DNA of 6,231 nt, taken from positions 1 through 6,231 of the forward strand of contig JBLHGN010000222.1 in NCBI GenBank assembly GCA_047616325.1, in the 5' to 3' direction. The stretch is from JBLHGN01 sp047616325 (lineage in GTDB: Bacteria; Pseudomonadota; Gammaproteobacteria; Pseudomonadales; Cellvibrionaceae). Both the position numbers and the translations under genes were made by a program. Under the pieces are notes generated by a model. That model had not been told where the DNA came from, did no database searches, and was given only the letters and a program-made list of their open reading frames with translations. Positions 1 through 4,741 of the stretch are shown here, one piece after another. Within the stretch, counting starts at the first letter, position 1; every line of letters begins with the position of its first letter.

Positions 1-195
1 TTTTTCCGGTGCCGGCTGTTTTGCCGTGGAGCCTGCCAAAGAGGGCCCATCATCTACAGAATCAGCTTCTGAGCTACTCACATTCGGTTTTACGCGCCTA
101 ATTAATTTAGTTTCTACGAAAGCATCGGCTTCACCGTCAACAAACATCGCGCTGAGATATTCGGCTATCGCATCTTGCGCAGAATGACCGGACAT
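1..195 (-). CDS. parP: ParP-like CheW-domain protein, N-terminal 65 codons (partial)
   Basis: An open frame without stops runs from an ATG at 195-193 off the left edge. It begins MSGHSAQDAIAEYLSAMF and continues as an acidic, then Ser/Pro/Ala-rich stretch. The ATG shares one base with the stop of the upstream ATPase gene (TGATG), and AGGGGG at 203-208 inside that gene lies 7 nt upstream, so the start is well supported and translation is probably coupled. The CheW/AIF domain expected of this family would lie outside the window, so the identification rests on position: in Pseudomonas and Vibrio che operons the ParA-like gene is followed by a protein with a disordered N-terminus and a C-terminal CheW-like domain (ParP), which binds CheA and ParC at the pole. 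An ordinary CheW is less likely because CheW starts directly with its domain. Confidence 0.7.
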   Translation of the reverse strand, partial: MSGHSAQDAIAEYLSAMFVDGEADAFVETKLIRRVKPNVSSSEADSVDDGPSLAGSTAKQPAPEK

Positions 196-1013
196 CACTG
201 AGCCCCCTGGTGACTTACTGCGCGCGAGTGAGACTCAAAACTCTGATCTTTTAAAGGCCAGAGTTGACCATAAAGCGACCGATACGCCTCCACTCCTCGT
301 GCACCAGCCTCATACAAATGGGGCGGCACACCGGCCTTGCTGGCGTCTCTAAAACGGGTATCTATGGGTATTTTCCCCGACCACACCTGATCACCGTAAC
401 TATTACGAATAGCCCTCAAACTACTGACCGACGCCTGCGTGCGCCTATCAAACATGGTTGCCACAATGGTGTAAGACAGCTCGTGTTTGCGCGATTTACT
501 TAACATAGCCAAGGTATGCAACATTCGCTCAAGGCCTTTGATCGCCAAAAACTCGGTTTGCACAGGAATAAGTAATTCGTTGCATGCGGCCAAGGCATTG
601 ATCATCAGTACGCCCAGCTGCGGCGGACAGTCTATAACCACCAAGTCAAATTGACTGGCAACAATGGCTAACGCTCGGCTAATAACCAAACCCATGCCGT
701 CACCAATGCATTGCCGTTCCAATGTCGCTAGAGCGGTAGAGGCTGGAATAAACGAAATGTTAGCGTAGGACGTTGGGTGAATTAAAGGCGTAATTGTCGC
801 CATTGAAAGCAACTTCCGCTGCTCAAATAGGGTGAAAGTACTGGATTCCAAGCTATCGGGATCGAGACGAAAATACGAAGTAAGCGAACCGTGTGGGTCG
901 AGATCCACAAGTAATACGCGATGCCCCGCTTCGGCTGCTATGCCGCCCAAGGCAACGGAGGTGGTTGTTTTGCCAACCCCCCCTTTTTGATTCGCCACCG
1001 TCCACACCTGCAA
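195..1013 (-). CDS. parC: ParA/MinD-type ATPase, ParC-like polar chemotaxis localisation protein
   Basis: This is a cytoplasmic ParA-family P-loop ATPase. Visible motifs, counted from the upstream GTG at 1022, are the deviant Walker A KGGVGKTTT with signature lysine (13-21), Walker A' LLVDLDPHGS (37-46) and Walker B FDLVVIDCPP (125-134). It has no N-terminal DNA-binding extension, as expected for the short orphan ParA group that in Vibrio (ParC) and Pseudomonas che operons places chemotaxis arrays at the pole and is not a plasmid partition protein. No parB accompanies it. Start choice: GTG at 1022-1020 overlaps the purine tract AAAGGG (1022-1027) and cannot use it. TTG at 1013-1011 lies 8 nt after that tract and gives MQVWTVANQKGG, close to the usual MxVWAVANQKGG family start, so TTG is preferred (272 aa against 275 aa). 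The gene follows motD after 418 bp and overlaps parP by one base. Confidence 0.92.
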   Translation of the reverse strand: MQVWTVANQKGGVGKTTTSVALGGIAAEAGHRVLLVDLDPHGSLTSYFRLDPDSLESSTFTLFEQRKLLSMATITPLIHPTSYANISFIPASTALATLERQCIGDGMGLVISRALAIVASQFDLVVIDCPPQLGVLMINALAACNELLIPVQTEFLAIKGLERMLHTLAMLSKSRKHELSYTIVATMFDRRTQASVSSLRAIRNSYGDQVWSGKIPIDTRFRDASKAGVPPHLYEAGARGVEAYRSLYGQLWPLKDQSFESHSRAVSHQGAQ

Positions 1014-1021
1014 AGTTAACA

Positions 1022-1027
1022 CCCTTT
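1022..1027 (-). promoter_or_regulatory. Shine-Dalgarno of parC (decides the start)
   Basis: On the minus strand AAAGGG lies 8 nt before TTG (1013-1011). It overlaps the alternative GTG at 1022-1020 and is 14 nt from the next GTG (1007-1005). It is also only 2 nt from the base of the 187-bp hairpin. Confidence 0.6.
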
Positions 1028-1029
1028 AC

Positions 1030-1216
1030 TTTGAACCTAAATTAATCAGTTGAATCTACTGCGACCACCTAACACACTGAAAATAAAGCATTTTTCATTT
1101 TTTTGAGGCTCACCCATAGCGTGACTATGCGATCCTCTCAAAAAAGCAAAAATTCTCTATACTTTCAGCACCTTAGACGCCCTCGCTACGACCCAACTGA
1201 TTTATTTAGGTTGAAA
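1030..1216 (-). repeat. 187-bp imperfect palindrome (MITE-like repeat or structured RNA)
   Basis: The sequence folds on itself over its whole length. The outer stem pairs 1030-1056 with 1190-1216 (23 of 27 Watson-Crick, including AACCTAAAT/ATTTAGGTT and CAGTTG/CAACTG). The middle stem pairs 1066-1088 with 1157-1179 (15 of 23). The inner stem pairs TTTTTTGA (1099-1106) with TCAAAAAA (1138-1145). The tip is CATAG, loop CGTGA, CTATG (1115-1129). In the two ungapped blocks all eight A/C-type mismatches become G-U in the minus-strand RNA and none does in the plus-strand RNA. There is no convincing ORF and no U-tract 3' of the stem in either direction, so it does not look like an intrinsic terminator. 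Long terminal inverted repeats with no coding content suggest a MITE-type element, but no target duplication is clear. The alternative is a structured leader of parC. Confidence 0.8.
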
Positions 1217-1440
1217 TAACCGTCATAGGTTCACATTCTTTCTCGAAACACTCACATATAAGTATAGTGTGCTGAGCGCTAAACCAGGGCTATATCGAGT
1301 TAAAAACGTACGCATTTAAACTGATATCGGCAAATGTAGCCGCATCTATAGTGGATTGGGATAAGTTAGATGCTTACGTTGGCAGGGCTTTCCTAGTTGA
1401 TCAAAACTGGGGGACCTAAGTAGAAGTCGGAGTAATAGCC
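1217..1440. other. Remainder of the motD-parC intergenic gap
   Basis: This 224 bp stretch separates the palindrome from the motD stop. No gene can be supported in it. The minus-strand frames carry many stops. One plus-strand frame is open over 1276-1416 (47 codons, stop at 1417) but has no ATG and no ribosome-binding site. It contains TTGATCAA (1398-1405) and a minus-strand TATACT (1266-1261) that resembles a sigma-70 -10 box but has no good -35 about 17 bp upstream. No clear terminator follows motD. Two short facing repeats, GGTT/AACC (1209-1221) and AACC/GGTT (1218-1231), lie at the edge of the palindrome. Confidence 0.5.
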
Positions 1441-2385
1441 TCATTCATCCTGAGGGGCATTGGTGCGCGGAAGTTCGGGATTACTGCTAAAGAGCAAGCC
1501 ACCGCTCTGCAGCTTAACAGGCTCAACAACATTGGGACCTATGTAGGTTTCTGGCCCGGAACTGTTTAATGCTTGAGCCTCCAAGGCTTGCTGCGATCTT
1601 GAGTCTGATGCATCGGGGTTTGTACCAGCACCGGCATTGTCCAGCTCGGTATTGCCCAACACGGTGACACCCAGCCCAGCTTGGTCAAGGCTAGCGGAAT
1701 CAACAATTTCCGACTTCACAGAATAGCGTTCCACCCGCAATACTACACGGCGATTTTTGCTTTGCCCCTCTTCCGTTTCGTTGTCGGCCACGGGGCGATA
1801 CTCACCATAACCCACAGCAGACAGACGTGTTGGATGGATGCCGCCGTAAGCCAATAGACTTACCACCGAGACTGCGCGCGACGACGACAATGCCCAGTTA
1901 TTTTCATAGCGCGAATTGCGAATAGGAATATCGTCGGTATGTCCACTAACCTCGATCGCATTGTCGTAAGGCGACAGCACATCGGCAAGTTTTGAGAACA
2001 CTCGCTGCGCCTCCTTAGTTGGTTCTGCGCTAGCGGAACTGAACAGCACATTGGTATTTAGCTCAAGTTCTAACCACTCTTCATTGCCCGATAAATTCAG
2101 CACTCCGTGCTCTATTAGGCCAGACAGTGCCTGTCCCATTTGTTGTTTCATATCCGACATTGTCGCTAGTGTTTCGATTTGCGTTTCTTCTACCTGCGAT
2201 GCACTTGCTTGAGAAGAAAAGGTAGATTCCAAACTAGCAGAAAGCAATTTATATTTGCTTTCGTTAACTTGCGATACTGAGTACATCACAACAAAAAATG
2301 CGAATAGCAGCGTTATAAAATCGGCATAGGAAACCAACCATCTTTCGTGGTTTATTTTGGTTTCTATGGTGGGTCGACGAATCAT
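1441..2385 (-). CDS. motD: Flagellar motor stator protein MotD (MotB family)
   Basis: This is the inner-membrane stator subunit that couples ion flow to flagellar rotation and anchors the stator to peptidoglycan; it partners MotC. The 314 aa show a short cytoplasmic N-terminus and then the single MotB-type membrane helix (about 16-41, WLVSYADFITLLFAFFVVMY). Asp22 sits at the position of the essential ion-carrying Asp32 of E. coli MotB. A linker follows, then an OmpA/MotB peptidoglycan-binding domain (about 105-221) with VSGHTDDIPI (146-155), NWALSSSRA (163-171) and NRRVVLRVER (211-220). The last ~93 residues are a low-complexity Ser/Ala/Asn-rich tail beyond the domain. The ATG start gives the family's usual N-terminus (NHERWLVSYADFITLLFAFF), but no Shine-Dalgarno is visible before it. 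Its ATG overlaps the stop of a doubtful upstream frame (ATGA). Confidence 0.95.
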   Translation of the reverse strand: MIRRPTIETKINHERWLVSYADFITLLFAFFVVMYSVSQVNESKYKLLSASLESTFSSQASASQVEETQIETLATMSDMKQQMGQALSGLIEHGVLNLSGNEEWLELELNTNVLFSSASAEPTKEAQRVFSKLADVLSPYDNAIEVSGHTDDIPIRNSRYENNWALSSSRAVSVVSLLAYGGIHPTRLSAVGYGEYRPVADNETEEGQSKNRRVVLRVERYSVKSEIVDSASLDQAGLGVTVLGNTELDNAGAGTNPDASDSRSQQALEAQALNSSGPETYIGPNVVEPVKLQSGGLLFSSNPELPRTNAPQDE

Positions 2386-2579
2386 TGCGCTAGACCATCG
2401 ACGTTACTGCCGTAACATAAGGGGGCTTCTAAAAACGGTGATTTTATCCTGAGCGCAACAAAACGCCGCATACAGAAGCGCAATGTACAAGAACTACAAG
2501 AACTACAAGAACTACTTAAGCATTCGAGCATGGAGCTGACGCAGCTATCGAGGAAAAGTGAATACTTAGAGATGCCCAT
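2382..2579 (-). CDS. Doubtful 65-codon Cys/Ser-rich frame between motC and motD
   Basis: An ATG-initiated frame fills most of the motC-motD spacer and ends in an ATGA overlap with motD, the usual arrangement for translational coupling. Against it being a real gene: there is no Shine-Dalgarno before its ATG (the preceding bases are AT-rich), its Ser/Cys-rich composition (SSSCSSCSSC) is simply the reverse reading of the 9-bp tandem repeat, and no family is recognised. It may matter only as a ribosome path into motD, which has no visible Shine-Dalgarno either. Confidence 0.2.
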   Translation of the reverse strand: MGISKYSLFLDSCVSSMLECLSSSCSSCSSCTLRFCMRRFVALRIKSPFLEAPLCYGSNVDGLAQ

Positions 2580-2586
2580 AAGATAA
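2416..2586 (+). pseudogene. Possible gene remnant, plus strand, no start codon
   Basis: A plus-strand frame of 56 codons runs from just after a TAA (2413-2415) to TAA 2584-2586. It has no ATG, GTG or TTG before an internal ATG at 2530. The translation is basic at first (ATKRRIQKRN), then helical and Leu/Glu/Gln-rich (VQELQELQELLKHSS), and ends SEYLEMPIR. The composition is more protein-like than the opposing Cys/Ser frame. It could be the 3' end of a gene left in the spacer by a rearrangement, or chance. No family is recognised. Confidence 0.2.
2486..2515. repeat. 9-bp tandem repeat, 3.3 copies
   Basis: TACAAGAAC is repeated three times exactly (2486-2512) and followed by TAC. A unit divisible by three keeps all frames open: plus frames read YKN or QEL repeats, the minus frame reads SSC. 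Such arrays change copy number by replication slippage. It lies in the motC-motD spacer about 100 bp upstream of the motD start. Confidence 0.9.
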
Positions 2587-2614
2587 TTACTTTTTAATCA
2601 AACGGTGAAAGACA

Positions 2615-3355
2615 CTAATGCAAATAGCCGCTTAACTTCATTTCGATGGCCTTAGGGTTTTCACCATCTGCAATTGCGATAATGCCTTCGATAATAAGTT
2701 CCCTATATTGTGACTGCTCCTTAATACACGCTTTTAACTTGTTAGCTATAGGCAAAAGAAACAGGTTCGCCAGCGCCACCCCATATATTGTGGCTACAAA
2801 GGCTACCGCTATTCCAGGCCCCAACTGAGCCGGGTCACTTAAATGACGCATTACATGAATCAAGCCCATAACCGCGCCGATTATGCCAATGGTGGGCGCA
2901 TACCCCCCCATGCTTTCATAAAACTGCACGGCATCGTGATCGCGCTGCTCAGTCACAATTAAATCCGTTTCCATTACGTGGCGAATAACGTCGCGCTCGC
3001 TACCGTCTACAAGTAACTGCAAGCCCTTTCGGGCAAAGCGATCTGGCTCAGTTTCAGAAATATTTTCAAGACCCAAGATACCTTCCTTGCGCGCCGCCTG
3101 AGCCCATGAAACAACATGCTCTATGCCGGTTTGAAATTGTTGGTAAGGTGGTTTAATTATCCACTTAAATAGCGACAGCGATCGCTTCAAACCACGATAG
3201 GACGTTTGTAAAACCGCAGCACCAAAAGTACCGCCCAACACAATAATAGCCGCCGGTCCATTTACCAGAGAACTCCAACTACCACCCTCGAGCAGATTAC
3301 CGCCGAGCAGCGCAGTAAAACCAATAGCAACGCCGATCAGACTAAGTAGATCCAT
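2615..3355 (-). CDS. motC: Flagellar motor stator protein MotC (MotA family)
   Basis: This is the inner-membrane MotA-type stator subunit, which forms the ion channel with MotD and transmits torque to FliG. Its 246 aa (usual length for the Pseudomonas MotC group, shorter than E. coli MotA) contain four hydrophobic segments at about 2-20, 32-52, 150-170 and 180-203. Between segments two and three is a large charged cytoplasmic loop with the conserved RKEGILGLE (89-97), where MotA residues contact the rotor. The third segment carries PTIGIIGAVMGLI (Pro154) and the fourth GIAVAFVATIYGVALANLFLLP, both typical. The ATG start places the first helix at the N-terminus as expected. GAGAA about 8 nt upstream is a weak ribosome-binding site. 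It follows cheB after 98 bp. It is unusual that its partner motD does not follow directly but after 229 bp. Confidence 0.96.
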   Translation of the reverse strand: MDLLSLIGVAIGFTALLGGNLLEGGSWSSLVNGPAAIIVLGGTFGAAVLQTSYRGLKRSLSLFKWIIKPPYQQFQTGIEHVVSWAQAARKEGILGLENISETEPDRFARKGLQLLVDGSERDVIRHVMETDLIVTEQRDHDAVQFYESMGGYAPTIGIIGAVMGLIHVMRHLSDPAQLGPGIAVAFVATIYGVALANLFLLPIANKLKACIKEQSQYRELIIEGIIAIADGENPKAIEMKLSGYLH

Positions 3356-3453
3356 CGGTATTTTCTCGTATTAAATTGGAACATCTTGATCTGTATAAAT
3401 TGTATACAAGGTCAGGATTGCTTACTTCTACTACTACTTTTAGATTTTGCACA

Positions 3454-4563
3454 TTAAACATCGCTGATTAACTTTTTAGCAATATCTTTTAATGGTAAAA
3501 CACAGCTGGTAATGTTTGCCCTGGCAACCGCAGCGGGCATTCCATAAACAACGCAACTGTCTTTGTCTTGACTCCAAATAGTAGAACCTTTTTCCTTCAG
3601 CATACGGGAGCCTTCGCATCCGTCTGCGCCCATACCCGTAAGTATCACGCCGAGCACGCCATCACACATTGCCACAGCGGCAGACGCAAACGTAATGTCG
3701 ACACAGGGCCTATAATTGACCCGATCATCGCTGTCCATTATTTTTATTGACGAGCCACTTCGATCTAACATCATTTGTTTACCGCCGGGAGCCACCAACA
3801 CCAAACCTTTTTCCAATCTATCGCCATGCTCTGCCTCCTTAACGCGGAGTGCCGACTGACGATTGAGGCGTTCAGAAAATACCCGGGTAAAATTCTCTGG
3901 CATATGCTGAACAATTATTACCGGCACGGGGAAATCTGCGGGTAGTGCGGAGATAATATCGGCAAGCGCAACCGGCCCACCCGTGGACGCACCAATCGCT
4001 AACAATTTCACTTTGCCTTTAATTTTTTTCGCCACTACTTTTGTTATTGGCGAATTGTTTGCAGAGGGTGCAGCGGTTTTCCCTCCGGGACTAGCGCTCG
4101 ACAACACCGACTTGGTAGTAATCGCGCTTGTCCTGGGCGCTAAACCAGCGGGCACCCCCGGCTTACCATTGCTGGCAAACAAAATAAGTTTTTCATGAAG
4201 CTTCTTTTTAAATGAAAGCGAATTACCCGAAACCTCGGCAAAATTTTTGTTTATAAAATCTACAGCGCCAGCTTCCAAGGCATCCAGTGTAATTTTTGCC
4301 CCTTCGTAAGTCATTGAAGAAAACATCACTATAGGGCAAGGATTTTCGGCCATAATTATTCTCACGGCCGAAAGCCCATCGAGAAAGGGCATTTCATAAT
4401 CCATCGAAATTACATCCGGTTTTAGCTTCGCTGCCATATCGATAGCTTCCTGACCATTAGAAGCGACACCTACAACATTTAAGTTTGGATGCTCGTTCAC
4501 AACTCCCTTCAAGCGAGCTTGAAAAAATCTGGAATCGTCTACTATTAAAACGCTGTATGGCAC
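3454..4563 (-). CDS. cheB: Chemotaxis protein-glutamate methylesterase/glutaminase CheB
   Basis: CheB removes methyl groups from receptor glutamates, and deamidates glutamines, when phosphorylated by CheA, giving adaptation. The 369 aa show an N-terminal receiver domain (about 3-120) with acidic pocket Asp9-Asp10, phospho-acceptor Asp55 in SMDYEMP, Ser82/83 and Lys106. A Ser/Ala/Lys-rich linker (about 132-183) follows, then the C-terminal methylesterase domain (about 185-367) with the catalytic triad Ser193 (GASTGGP), His220 (VQHMP) and Asp314 (GMGADG). All key residues are present. The start is GTG (4563-4561), giving MPYSVLIVDDS, which matches the usual beginning of the receiver domain, with AGGAGG 4 nt upstream. 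The gene lies 178 bp after cheA and 98 bp before motC. Confidence 0.98.
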   Translation of the reverse strand: MPYSVLIVDDSRFFQARLKGVVNEHPNLNVVGVASNGQEAIDMAAKLKPDVISMDYEMPFLDGLSAVRIIMAENPCPIVMFSSMTYEGAKITLDALEAGAVDFINKNFAEVSGNSLSFKKKLHEKLILFASNGKPGVPAGLAPRTSAITTKSVLSSASPGGKTAAPSANNSPITKVVAKKIKGKVKLLAIGASTGGPVALADIISALPADFPVPVIIVQHMPENFTRVFSERLNRQSALRVKEAEHGDRLEKGLVLVAPGGKQMMLDRSGSSIKIMDSDDRVNYRPCVDITFASAAVAMCDGVLGVILTGMGADGCEGSRMLKEKGSTIWSQDKDSCVVYGMPAAVARANITSCVLPLKDIAKKLISDV

Positions 4564-4741
4564 ATATCCTCCTCAAAAAACCAGTTTGAAGCTCGTAGTC
4601 TTGGCTACTGCCCTACACTGCCATTTTGCAGACAAAAACAGACAACATATAATTAATTTTTCGCGTCTCCTAACCTTTACTTTTTGATATTGTGAATACG
4701 TTTACCGAAACACCTAAAAAAACATACTTGTAATATTGTAT
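4564..4741. other. cheA-cheB intergenic spacer
   Basis: This 178 bp AT-rich spacer holds the cheB ribosome-binding site at its cheB end. No ORF with a ribosome-binding site, no clear terminator hairpin after cheA and no convincing sigma-28 or sigma-54 promoter were found. Read-through from cheA into cheB is the simplest reading. Confidence 0.4.
4568..4573 (-). promoter_or_regulatory. Shine-Dalgarno of cheB
   Basis: A perfect AGGAGG lies 4 nt before the GTG start of cheB on the minus strand. An out-of-frame ATG at 4565-4563 overlaps the GTG (ATGTG) and would give only six codons before a stop. The receiver-domain start and the site support the GTG. Confidence 0.75.

Noticed and set aside
195..1022. 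Plasmid partition locus or plasmid origin suggested by a ParA-type ATPase
   Set aside because: No parB, parS-like repeats or rep gene are present; the gene is embedded in a chemotaxis operon and fits the ParC group.
1064..1076. ACCTAAC resembling an integron attC end (RYYYAAC)
   Set aside because: No matching GTTRRRY partner at the right distance and no integrase or cassette structure. The match is short and part of the larger palindrome.
1091..1152. T-run, hairpin, A-run read as a bidirectional intrinsic terminator
   Set aside because: In both directions the stem is followed by A residues, not a U-tract; the T-runs are 5' of the hairpin and pair with the A-runs.
1276..1287. 12-mer GCGCTAAACCAG repeated near 4137 in cheB
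   Set aside because: About one such 12-mer match is expected by chance in a window of this size, and the flanks do not match.
4600..4625. Sigma-54-like TGGCAG...GGGC upstream of cheB on the minus strand
   Set aside because: The GG-to-GC spacing is 9 rather than 10 and the -12 element is poor.
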